Assembly: GCA_002401295.1 (NCBI GenBank)
Contig: NVSR01000071.1
Coordinates: 1 to 11,943 of the forward strand
Origin: SAR324 cluster bacterium
GTDB lineage: Bacteria; SAR324; XYD2-FULL-50-16
Reading direction: 5' to 3'
DNA: 11,943 bases
Positions 1 to 7,267 of the stretch are shown here, one piece after another. Made by a program: the position numbers and the translations under genes. Below the pieces are notes generated by a model, which saw only the letters and a list, made by a program, of their open reading frames with translations, ran no database searches and had not been told where the DNA came from. Position 1 is the first letter of the stretch. Every line of letters begins with the position of its first letter.

Positions 1-4
1 AACG

Positions 5-30
5 GTAGCGCCGGGCTACGCCCCGGCCAG
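5..30. repeat. GC-rich hairpin at left edge
   Basis: A GC-rich dyad (GCCGGG, short loop, CCCGGC) stands in otherwise AT-rich non-coding DNA. An alternative fold pairs GGTAGC with GCTACgCC. It could be a REP-like palindrome, the 3' hairpin of an RNA whose 5' half lies outside the window, or the end of a neighbouring transcript. There is no T-run after it, so it is a poor intrinsic terminator on the plus strand. Confidence 0.4.
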
Positions 31-170
31 AAGAAGAATGGAAAAGAAAAGCTACCTAGCGAGTAAAAAGACCTTCACTTGTTGAAATCAGAAACTTATG
101 CTTAAAAAAAATAATTTCAAGATCTAGATAACTTGAGGATTACAAATGAGATGTATTTCCATTTAGGAAT

Positions 171-300
171 CGGCAAAACAATAGCAATCCTAATACTCCA
201 TCATCAGTAGTTTTGCCGGAGAAAGGTCTGATGTAGGATGACGCAAAGGCTCCAACCTGCCCATCTGTTACAGGTCGCTGTTTATGACAACGGACCTAAA
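171..300 (+). ncRNA. Structured leader, GEMM-I-riboswitch-like (tentative)
   Basis: This non-coding stretch upstream of the MoeB-like gene is unusually rich in inverted repeats: a perfect 9-bp stem (CGGCAAAAC at 171-179 with GTTTTGCCG at 210-218), ACCTG/CAGGT (255-259/271-275), and AGGTC/GACCT (272-276/293-297). The last two share bases and exclude one another, as in switching RNAs. As I remember the GEMM-I consensus, three of its conserved strings appear in order: GGCAAAaC (172-179), GACGCAAAG followed by gCTCCaaCCT (239-257), and ATGACAaCGGaCCTA (284-298). However, the stem lengths between them do not fit the standard GEMM-I layout, so this may be chance or another RNA class. A 9-bp direct repeat GAGGATTAC lies on either side (135-143 and 306-314). 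Confidence 0.25.
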
Positions 301-442
301 AAATAGAGGATTACCTAGCAAATCTGTCATGACTAAGTATTAGTAGGCAAAACGTCTTTTTTACGCTATTTTTCTTTTGATCTACCTTTAAAAATCAATT
401 AGTTGAATGATAAATGTCAGTATCTCTAGGGGTAAGTATTTG

Positions 443-1231
443 ATGAATCTTAGTACGGAAGAAAAAGAGCGGTATAGTCGTCAGACCATCGTGACCGGGG
501 TGGGGGAGCAAGGGCAGCTCAAACTCAAGCAGGCAAAAATATTAGTGATTGGAATGGGTGGTTTGGGTTCTCCCATCGCTTATTACCTGACTGCAGCGGG
601 GATCGGAACCTTGGGCTTGGCCGATGGGGATCACGTGGATCGCTCTAATTTACAACGACAATTACTGCATAGCACCAGTGATTTGGGGAAATCGAAAGTG
701 ATCTCCGCTTGGGAAACACTGCGTGATTTGAATCCCAATGTGAAATTCAATATCATTGATTCTCGTATGCACGTTGATAATATTCTGGAAACAATTCAAG
801 AATATGATTTCATTGTTGATGGAACAGATAGTTTTGCCTCCAAATATCTGGTGAATGATGCCTGTGTTTTGGCTAACAAACCCTATGTGCACGGCAGTGT
901 CCTGAGACTGGACGGTCAGATGATCACCGTGAAACCTCATGAAACAGCTTGTTATCGCTGTATTTACGAGGAGCCACCACCCCCCGGAATTGTACCGACA
1001 CCATCGCAGGCCGGGGTCTTAAGTTCCACTCCCGGAATTATAGGCAGCATGCAAGCCACGGAAGCCTTGAAATATATCTTGGGAACAGGTGAGTTGTTAA
1101 CCAATCAACTGGCGATTGTCGATGCTGGCAGCATGCAATTCCGCAACGTCAAAGTAAAAAGGAATAAGAATTGTCCCCTTTGTGGAGATCACCCAAGCAT
1201 TACTAGTCTTCACGACCGGGCGTATAATTGA
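443..1231 (+). CDS. moeB: MoeB/ThiF-family adenylyltransferase (E1-like)
   Basis: This family adenylates the C-terminal glycine of a small ubiquitin-like sulfur carrier (MoaD in molybdopterin synthesis, ThiS in thiamine synthesis) with ATP. I start it at the ATG at 443, which has AGGGG 10 bases upstream and gives the normal N-terminus (ERYSRQ); an ATG at 407 would add 12 unsupported residues. In the 262-residue product the Rossmann loop GMGGLG is at 37-42, the ATP/Mg region DGD...RSNLQRQ at 61-73, DGTD at 126-129, and two zinc pairs at C170/C173 and C244/C247. The position matching E. coli MoeB Cys187 appears to be Pro187 (TPSQAGV), so the family cysteine is missing. No MoaD, ThiS, MoaE or ThiG gene is adjacent, so MoeB versus ThiF cannot be decided. 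The family call is secure; the symbol is provisional. Confidence 0.88.
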   Translation: MNLSTEEKERYSRQTIVTGVGEQGQLKLKQAKILVIGMGGLGSPIAYYLTAAGIGTLGLADGDHVDRSNLQRQLLHSTSDLGKSKVISAWETLRDLNPNVKFNIIDSRMHVDNILETIQEYDFIVDGTDSFASKYLVNDACVLANKPYVHGSVLRLDGQMITVKPHETACYRCIYEEPPPPGIVPTPSQAGVLSSTPGIIGSMQATEALKYILGTGELLTNQLAIVDAGSMQFRNVKVKRNKNCPLCGDHPSITSLHDRAYN

Positions 1232-1384
1232 TCCTTGGGGATGGAAGAAAATAAACTCCATTGGTAGGATGGTTAGCGGTAGCAGCGCCTATCAAATCCT
1301 GCATCGCTTATTTCCTTCTGACTCTCAAGTAAACATTATTGAGACCTTCCCCTGTTTTTCTCTGATATTGAATATTTAAGATGC

Positions 1385-1410
1385 GACCCCCATGTTGACC
1401 CCCATGTTGA
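1385..1410. repeat. 12-bp tandem repeat upstream of the kinase gene
   Basis: Two exact head-to-tail copies of GACCCCCATGTT lie at 1385-1396 and 1397-1408, followed by GA of a third unit. The second copy runs into the -35 hexamer of the candidate promoter at 1407. This is the position of an activator or repressor site, but no known operator is recognised. Confidence 0.75.
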
Positions 1411-1435
1411 TATTTGTAGCCACGAGAGATATGTT
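1407..1435 (+). promoter_or_regulatory. Candidate sigma70 promoter for the histidine kinase
   Basis: TTGATA (1407-1412) is separated by 17 bases from TATGTT (1430-1435), matching 5/6 and 4/6 of the sigma70 hexamers. Transcription would begin near 1442, leaving a leader of about 70 bases before the ATG at 1512. That leader carries a direct repeat AACCTACCT at 1458-1466 and 1486-1494. Confidence 0.45.
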
Positions 1436-1511
1436 ATAAGGGAAGTGAACTCACAAAAACCTACCTGTATTTTGAGTAAAAATAGAACCTACCTTAAAAA
1501 GTGGTTGTGAG

Positions 1512-2819
1512 ATGTCTGAGACAAATTCTAGCCCTCTAGCCTCACCGAATTTTAAAGCCCCTATGGTTCCTAAGGCCATCTTGGAAAAGTGGCAAAAGAC
1601 TGTGAACTTAATGGCAAAGATCATCAATGTTCCTTCCGGTTTAATCATGCAGGTGCATGAGTCGGAGATCGAAGTTTGTGTCTCTAGTCAGACTCTGGGA
1701 AATCCCTACAAGAGAGGAGAGGGCGCTCCATTGGGAGGAGCCCTCTATTGTGAAACAGTAATGGCTCGACGGGAACTACTGCTCGTCCCCAATGCGCTGA
1801 AAGATCCCGCCTGGGACCATAATCCCGATATTGAGCTGAATATGATTTCCTATCTGGGAGTCCCCTTACTCTGGCCTGCTCAAAATGTTTTCGGCACACT
1901 TTGCGTATTGGATAATCGGGAAAATAGCTACAATGCCCTCTATCAAGATTTGCTCCTTAACTTTAGGGAGACCGTTGAGGCAGACTTACAGCAACTGGTG
2001 CAACTCCAAGATATTTCCGATCAAAATGCCGAACTGGAGAGTACATTACAGCAACTAAAGGAGATGCAACGGCAAGTGATCATTCGTGAGAAGCTTGCCT
2101 CTTTGGGACGTTTGGTCGCGGGCATTGCTCACGAGATTAATACCCCCGTTGGGAACTCTGTCACTGGAACATCTTATCTGGCCACCCAAATTGAAAAGCT
2201 CCGACAAAATTACAGCAAAGGTAATGTGACGAAGCAGCAATTTGAGCATTTCTTAGAAAAAAGTGAAAAAGTTGTCAGTCAGATTCTTTTCAATTTGGAA
2301 CGTACAGGGGAATTGATCGAGGGGTTTAAGCAAGTTGCAATAGACCAAGTGACAGGGGAAAAACGCTGCTTTAATATTTACAAATGCCTGAATGCTGTTC
2401 TTTTGAGTTTTACCCCGAAGTTAAATGCTTTGGGCCATAAGCTTACCTTTGATTGTCCCAAAGACCTGGAGATGGAAGGGTATCCCAGTACTCTGTTTCA
2501 GATTGTCAGTGCTCTTGTCTTCAATTCTTGCCAACACGGTTTTGATGAAGGTGTACAAGGAAAACTTTTGGTACGCCTGCAGCATCAGGGGGAAGATGTC
2601 TCATTACTTTATTCGGATAATGGAAAAGGGATTCCCGAAGAGGACTTGACACAGATTTTTGACCCCTTCTTTACCACCCAACGGGGGGGAGGAAGAATGG
2701 GTTTAGGCTTACATATTATTTATCACTTGGTTCAAAGGATGGAAGGGAGTTTGGATTGTCAGAACAATCCAAAGGGGGGTGTTTCTTTTACTGTGACCTT
2801 TCCTTTGGTTAAATCATGA
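1512..2819 (+). CDS. Soluble GAF-domain sensor histidine kinase
   Basis: This is an autophosphorylating sensor kinase of a two-component system. The 435-residue protein has no membrane segment, so it is cytoplasmic. A GAF-type sensor domain spans roughly 25-160 (with LYCETV near 78-83 and SYLGVPL near 113-119). A coiled linker at about 165-193 leads to the dimerisation helix with phospho-acceptor His207 in AGIAHEINTP. The ATPase domain has the N box around Asn338, G1 DNGKGIP at 369-375, the F box FDPFFTT at 383-389 and G2 GLGLHI at 397-402. All catalytic motifs look intact. There is no receiver domain and no response-regulator gene in the window, so it is an orphan kinase here. The ribosome site before the ATG is weak. 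Its TGA lies inside a TCATGA palindrome that also supplies the stop of the facing chemoreceptor gene. Confidence 0.93.
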   Translation: MSETNSSPLASPNFKAPMVPKAILEKWQKTVNLMAKIINVPSGLIMQVHESEIEVCVSSQTLGNPYKRGEGAPLGGALYCETVMARRELLLVPNALKDPAWDHNPDIELNMISYLGVPLLWPAQNVFGTLCVLDNRENSYNALYQDLLLNFRETVEADLQQLVQLQDISDQNAELESTLQQLKEMQRQVIIREKLASLGRLVAGIAHEINTPVGNSVTGTSYLATQIEKLRQNYSKGNVTKQQFEHFLEKSEKVVSQILFNLERTGELIEGFKQVAIDQVTGEKRCFNIYKCLNAVLLSFTPKLNALGHKLTFDCPKDLEMEGYPSTLFQIVSALVFNSCQHGFDEGVQGKLLVRLQHQGEDVSLLYSDNGKGIPEEDLTQIFDPFFTTQRGGGRMGLGLHIIYHLVQRMEGSLDCQNNPKGGVSFTVTFPLVKS

Positions 2820-4670
2820 GGGGCGACGACTCAAAGCCTTAACTCCCTTTTTAGAGGTCTTGAAAAAGGAGAGCAGAGTCCCCAGTTCTTGGGAAATTTG
2901 ATCCAAGTCAGAGAAAACCAGATTTTGTTTCTGGCCGGCTTGATTGAGCTGGGTGACTAGGCCGGAAAACTGTTCCACAGAATTGGCGATCTCTGCCATG
3001 GCATTGGTGATGTCTGTGATGCCCTCAGAGTTGTCTTCGATGGAATGGGTGATTTTCTCTACCAAGGCCTTGTTATGGAAGACTTCTTTGCGCAGCCCTT
3101 CGAACTCATTGAGTACTTCTTCCGTATGGATGCCTCCCTGGGAGACTCTGTTTTCAATTTCCTCAATTAGGAGTGTTGTTTCCGTTGCGGACTGGTTACT
3201 GCGCTCGGCTAAGTTGCGAACTTCTTGAGCCACTACAGCAAATCCCTTCCCATGTTCTCCTGCTTTAGCCGCTTCAATGGCTGCGTTTAAAGAAAGGAGG
3301 TTGGTTTGTCCGGCAATGCCTATAATATTATTATTAATTCCCTGAATCTGTGTGGAACTGGCTGTGATCAGGTCCATGGACTCTTTCATTTTGTCCGCCA
3401 CGTTAATGCCGAATTCAGCCTTATCCTCCATTAAATTGAAGTTACTATTAATCAATTGTACTTCTCCCTTGATCTCTAACATCGAATGATTGAGCTCCTG
3501 CGTGGCCAGTGAGGTTTGCTCGATTGCCGTGGCTTGAATTTCCGTACCCTGACTGAGTGTATTCGAACATTCGTTAATCGTATCAATACTGGTCGCCAGC
3601 TTGCGAGATAATAGGTTGATTTTGCGGGCGTCATCCGTAATTTTTGAAACCATACGGTCCATCTTGCGGGCAAAGAGATTAAACCAGATAGCGAGCTCAC
3701 TGATTTCATCTTTTGACTTGGGGATTAAACGCAGTGTCAGGTCACCTTCACCTTTGGCGATATTTTTGAGTTTTTTGACTGTATCGTCGAGTTGACTCAC
3801 AATTTTCGTCTTCATGAAGAACCAAATCGTCCCCAACAGGAAGATACCCATTCCCAAAAAGGAAGAAAAGAGTAGTTGATTCAAATTTTGAATGTTTTCT
3901 CGACCCATTGTTTCCAATTGTTCTTTGGCGTCCAAGAGAAAATTTTCTCCTTTTTGGATGGACTGCTTGAGGTCGTTTTGTCTCAGATAGACTTCAACGA
4001 TCCCTAATTTTTCTTCACCATCCATGACGGGCAGAGAAAATTTTAAATAGTCCCGATGCAGGGTTTTGGAGCGGTCGTCAGTAATATATTTCCCGTCTTG
4101 ATCGATGAAGTGGACCACTGCAATATCATCATCCTGACTGGCGATATCTACAATTCGGTTCAAAAAGAAGACATCAAAATGCAAATAGGCCTTGGGAGCG
4201 ACAGAGGCCAGGAAGTTAACGAAGGTTTTTCCTTTTCTTTCCAAGGCCTTTGTTAACATTTGATTTGTCATTACATTTTGATCTGTCAGGGTCTTTAAAC
4301 TATTTTTTACGGTGATAGAGAGGTTACTTTGCTGCGCTTCTTGCAGGAAGAAAAAACTCACTCCATAGAGTAAAATAACAGGTATTATCAGTACTATCAA
4401 GAATTTAGCAGTCAAACGGATGCGGAGCCGCCAGCCGAATAGCTGAAAAATACCCAGCTTCTTGCCTTCTTTCTTGGCTCTGCGTTCCAAATCAGTGACC
4501 ACTCTATCCACGGAGCCACTGATATTTCGATTGATGTTTAATGCTTCTTCCATCTTGTCCTGTGAATGTGCCGAGTCGGGTTGACTCTTGCTAGCTTGGG
4601 AAATATCGAGTACAACAAGTACCTCTTCTTTCAATACAGCCACAGTGTAGAGTTCACTTCTCTGGTTCAT
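2814..4670 (-). CDS. Methyl-accepting chemotaxis protein (transmembrane chemoreceptor)
   Basis: This receptor senses a ligand outside the inner membrane and controls CheA through CheW. The 618-residue product has TM1 at about 88-109, a periplasmic sensor region at 110-264 resembling a single Cache-like fold (class uncertain), TM2 at 265-286, a HAMP domain at about 286-340 and the coiled-coil signalling domain to about 600. The signalling tip, around 446-491, carries the family motif QTNLLSLNAAIEAAKAGE. No CheR-binding pentapeptide is present at the C-terminus. Some 87 cytoplasmic residues precede TM1, which is long for an MCP. An alternative ATG at 4553 has AGGA just upstream and would remove the first 39 residues; the start at 4670 has no clear ribosome site. 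No cheA, cheW or cheR is nearby. It overlaps the kinase gene by 6 bp and diverges from ptsP. Confidence 0.93.
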   Translation of the reverse strand: MNQRSELYTVAVLKEEVLVVLDISQASKSQPDSAHSQDKMEEALNINRNISGSVDRVVTDLERRAKKEGKKLGIFQLFGWRLRIRLTAKFLIVLIIPVILLYGVSFFFLQEAQQSNLSITVKNSLKTLTDQNVMTNQMLTKALERKGKTFVNFLASVAPKAYLHFDVFFLNRIVDIASQDDDIAVVHFIDQDGKYITDDRSKTLHRDYLKFSLPVMDGEEKLGIVEVYLRQNDLKQSIQKGENFLLDAKEQLETMGRENIQNLNQLLFSSFLGMGIFLLGTIWFFMKTKIVSQLDDTVKKLKNIAKGEGDLTLRLIPKSKDEISELAIWFNLFARKMDRMVSKITDDARKINLLSRKLATSIDTINECSNTLSQGTEIQATAIEQTSLATQELNHSMLEIKGEVQLINSNFNLMEDKAEFGINVADKMKESMDLITASSTQIQGINNNIIGIAGQTNLLSLNAAIEAAKAGEHGKGFAVVAQEVRNLAERSNQSATETTLLIEEIENRVSQGGIHTEEVLNEFEGLRKEVFHNKALVEKITHSIEDNSEGITDITNAMAEIANSVEQFSGLVTQLNQAGQKQNLVFSDLDQISQELGTLLSFFKTSKKGVKALSRRPS

Positions 4671-4726
4671 GTCACAAAATTGTTAAAAATTTGTAAACTC
4701 TATCGAGAACACTGCCCGGTAGGCTT

Positions 4727-7084
4727 TTGACAGCACAGAAAACAACTATGGAATCTAAAAAATCCAAATCTTCCAAGCAACTTTCCGTTTTAGAAGAAAT
4801 CTGTGAGATTTTGACGCAACCTCACGACCATGAGGAGATGTTAAATAGTGTGGTTTCCCTGGTGAAGAAACGCCTGGCTGCGGATGTTTGCTCGCTTTAC
4901 CTGTTAGATGACGCAAAAAAGCGCTTGATTTTGAAAGCAACCTTGGGACTAAATTCACAGAAGGTAGGCCAAGTTTCCATGGCAGTGGAAGAAGGTATAA
5001 CAGGCTTAGTCGTGCAGAGAATGGCTCCTGTTGCTGAAAATAATGTTTCTAGCCATCCTCGCTATAAATACTTCCCTGATTTGAGAGAGGAAGAGGTCAA
5101 TTCCTTTTTGGGAGTCCCTTTAATTTCTAGAAAGAAAGCCTTAGGAGTTCTGATCGTTCAGTATCAGACTGTGCGAGAATTTTCCCGGGATGAAATTCGA
5201 TTGATGGTAACCATCGCCTCCCAACTGACGGGAGTGATTTTAAATGCCGAGTTGCTGCAATCCATAGAGGAGCAAGGCAGATGCGAGTTTACCCAAGGGC
5301 AGTCCAAGAAAAAAACGATTGCTGTGGAGGACCCGCAGTCTCTAAAACACCAGCGCATGAACCTGCTCAAAGGTATTATTGGTAGTGCTGGTATGTCATC
5401 AGGTAAGGCCTATATCTTACAAGACACAATTGACCTGGACCTGTTGGAACAAGAAAGCTGTGAGAATGTTGAAGCGGAAATTCAACAGTTTCACCATGCC
5501 TTACAGGATTCGATTGATCAGATTTCTCATCTCATGAATCGGGTGAAAGACTCTTTATCTGAAGAGGATAGTGCTATATTTCATGCACATTTGATGATTT
5601 TGGATGATCGGGCGATTGGCAAGAAGATTGTATCTTTGATTCAAGAGGGTAATTCAGCTGTCTGGGCTGTCCGGGAAGTCACGTGTAAGTATATTGAGGC
5701 TTTTTCCAATATGGAAGATCCTTATCTTCGCGAACGAGCGATGGACATGAAAGACATCGGTCGGCGAGTGATCGCTAATCTGCAAGGCACTCATTTGCCC
5801 GTGGGAGAACCGGGGTTAAAGGAAAATAGTATTATAGTTGCCGAAGATATTACACCTTCGCAAATGATTTCCCTGGATATGGATAAAGTGAATGGCTTTA
5901 TCCTGGCCAATGGCGGAAAAACATCCCACGTCTCCCTGCTGGCCAAATCCTATGATATTCCCGCTTTGGTAGGAGTTGGTAAGCAAATCTATAAGATCAA
6001 AGAGCAAGATACGATTTTGCTCAATTGTCAGGAGGGCATGGCCCTCTATAATCCTGCTCCTGAGATCATGCAGGAATATAGTCGGGTTTTTGCGCAGAAA
6101 GAGGTGGATAAGCTTGAAATCGACTCCCTCCGGGATTTGCCGGCCGTCACGACGGATGGCAAAGAAATCTCCCTGCTTGCTAATATAGGGCTGATTTCTG
6201 ATTTGAAGCGAGTTGACCAATACAAGCCCATGGGCGTTGGACTATATCGTACTGAATTCTATTTTCTTGCTCATACGAAGCAGCCGACTGAAGAAGAGCA
6301 GACCGCCTTCTATACCCGGGTACTTCAGCAAATGGGCGACCGCCCGACCAAAATTCGAACTTTAGATGTAGGAGGGGATAAATTCCTTCCCTATCTGGAG
6401 CAACCTCGTGAACAAAATCCCTTCCTGGGATGGCGTTCCATTCGGATGAGTTTGGATTTACAAGGAGTCTTTCGTACACAACTACGGAGCCTCTTGCGTG
6501 CTAGTGTACATGGTGACTTGGGAATTATGTTCCCCATGATTTCCGGCCTGGAAGAGTTGCGACAAGCCAAGGCGATTTTAGAAGAAGAACGATGCAAGTT
6601 ACTGGAAGAGGGAATTGCCGTCAGTGAGACTTATCAAGTAGGCATGATGGTTGAGGTCCCCTCTGCCGTTTATACGGCTGAGCATTTGATTGAAGAAGTG
6701 GATTTCTTTAGTTTAGGGACGAATGACTTGATTCAATATACTTTAGCCGTTGATCGGAACAATCCTAAAGTGGCAAAACTCTATGATTCTCTCCATCCGG
6801 CAATTTGGAAGATGATTCATCAGCTGGTGTGCATCACAGAAAAAGCAGGCAAGCCCCTGAGTATTTGTGGTGAAATGGCGAGTGATCCTTTGTGTGCAAT
6901 CCCCTTGATTGGTATTGGGGTGCGTAATCTCTCCATGATTTCTCCCACTATTCCAGTGATTAAGAAAATCATCCGGAAAGTGAGTTTTGTGGAAGCGCAA
7001 AGAATGGGGCAAAGAGTGCTGGAATTAAGAACCCCCAGTGAAATTCGTAGTTACTTGCAACAAGAATTGGCAGAGATCTTATAA
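4727..7084 (+). CDS. ptsP: GAF-fused PTS enzyme I (PtsP, EI-Ntr type)
   Basis: This phosphoenolpyruvate-protein phosphotransferase moves phosphate from PEP to an HPr-like protein (NPr); in the nitrogen PTS this regulates metabolism rather than importing sugar. The 785-residue protein has an N-terminal GAF domain (about 20-178), a linker, the swivelling phospho-His domain with GGKTSH (phospho-acceptor His401), and the PEP-binding barrel from about 475 with GLYRTEF (505-511), NPFLGWRSIR (564-573), GTNDLIQYTLAVDR (664-677) and catalytic Cys714 in CGEMA. All catalytic motifs are present. The start is taken at the TTG at 4727, four bases after GGTAGG; the first ATG (4748, residue 8) has no ribosome site, so either is possible. 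No ptsH, ptsO, ptsN or rpoN is adjacent. The gene diverges from the chemoreceptor with only 56 bp between them. Confidence 0.93.
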   Translation: MTAQKTTMESKKSKSSKQLSVLEEICEILTQPHDHEEMLNSVVSLVKKRLAADVCSLYLLDDAKKRLILKATLGLNSQKVGQVSMAVEEGITGLVVQRMAPVAENNVSSHPRYKYFPDLREEEVNSFLGVPLISRKKALGVLIVQYQTVREFSRDEIRLMVTIASQLTGVILNAELLQSIEEQGRCEFTQGQSKKKTIAVEDPQSLKHQRMNLLKGIIGSAGMSSGKAYILQDTIDLDLLEQESCENVEAEIQQFHHALQDSIDQISHLMNRVKDSLSEEDSAIFHAHLMILDDRAIGKKIVSLIQEGNSAVWAVREVTCKYIEAFSNMEDPYLRERAMDMKDIGRRVIANLQGTHLPVGEPGLKENSIIVAEDITPSQMISLDMDKVNGFILANGGKTSHVSLLAKSYDIPALVGVGKQIYKIKEQDTILLNCQEGMALYNPAPEIMQEYSRVFAQKEVDKLEIDSLRDLPAVTTDGKEISLLANIGLISDLKRVDQYKPMGVGLYRTEFYFLAHTKQPTEEEQTAFYTRVLQQMGDRPTKIRTLDVGGDKFLPYLEQPREQNPFLGWRSIRMSLDLQGVFRTQLRSLLRASVHGDLGIMFPMISGLEELRQAKAILEEERCKLLEEGIAVSETYQVGMMVEVPSAVYTAEHLIEEVDFFSLGTNDLIQYTLAVDRNNPKVAKLYDSLHPAIWKMIHQLVCITEKAGKPLSICGEMASDPLCAIPLIGIGVRNLSMISPTIPVIKKIIRKVSFVEAQRMGQRVLELRTPSEIRSYLQQELAEIL

Positions 7085-7105
7085 TCTCGGTTAAAACCTC
7101 TGCTC

Positions 7106-7140
7106 AAGCACTCCGTGTAGACTGATTGGTGCTTTATCTG
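7106..7140 (+). terminator. Weak possible terminator after ptsP
   Basis: The inverted repeat AAGCAC (7106-7111) and GTGCTT (7129-7134) is followed by TATCTGTTT (7135 on), starting 22 bp after the ptsP stop. The stem is short and the loop long (17 bases), so this is only a possible terminator. Confidence 0.3.
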
Positions 7141-7165
7141 TTTCCAAGCTGAAGTCATCAGGAGC

Positions 7166-7267
7166 TTAAAGAAGATCTTTTAAAAGGGCTTTGTGAATGA
7201 AACAAAAAGCCCCTAGTAAGACTAAAGGGCTTAAACCAATTAATAAAATACTTGTAGTAAATACCAT
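7166..7267 (-). CDS. Possible 33-residue single-helix membrane peptide
   Basis: A short ORF starts at an ATG (7267) preceded by GGGGGAGG four to five bases upstream, one of the clearest ribosome-binding sites in the window. The 33-residue product is about 20 hydrophobic residues (SILLIGLSPLVLLGAFCF, roughly 6-23) followed by a basic tail (HKALLKDLL), typical of small single-pass membrane proteins with the C-terminus in the cytoplasm. A longer in-frame version from 7366 adds 33 polar residues and has less support. I do not recognise a family; known short subunits such as CydX or KdpF do not match by eye. The second half of the ORF contains a terminator-like hairpin on the same strand, which argues either for an unusual gene end or against the ORF being translated. 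Confidence 0.4.
   Translation of the reverse strand: MVFTTSILLIGLSPLVLLGAFCFIHKALLKDLL
7198..7232 (-). terminator. Minus-strand intrinsic terminator-like hairpin
   Basis: Read on the minus strand, AAGCCC (7232-7227) pairs with GGGCTT (7212-7207). TAGT/ACTA pairs inside across a small loop, and TTTTTGTTTC follows. This is a good stem plus U-run. It lies inside the putative 33-codon ORF, so either the ORF is not real, or termination is incomplete or depends on translation. Confidence 0.45.

Noticed and set aside
38..85. 15-codon open frame near the left edge
   Set aside because: There is no ribosome site and the frame is very short and Lys-rich; nothing supports translation.
1223..1228. TATAAT at the end of the MoeB-like gene as a promoter -10
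   Set aside because: No acceptable -35 lies 16-18 bases upstream (TTACTA at best), and it coincides with the last codons of the gene.
4727..4755. TTGACA at the ptsP start read as a -35 promoter box
   Set aside because: The bases 17 downstream (GGAATC) are not a -10, and this TTG is a reasonable start codon with GGTAGG before it.
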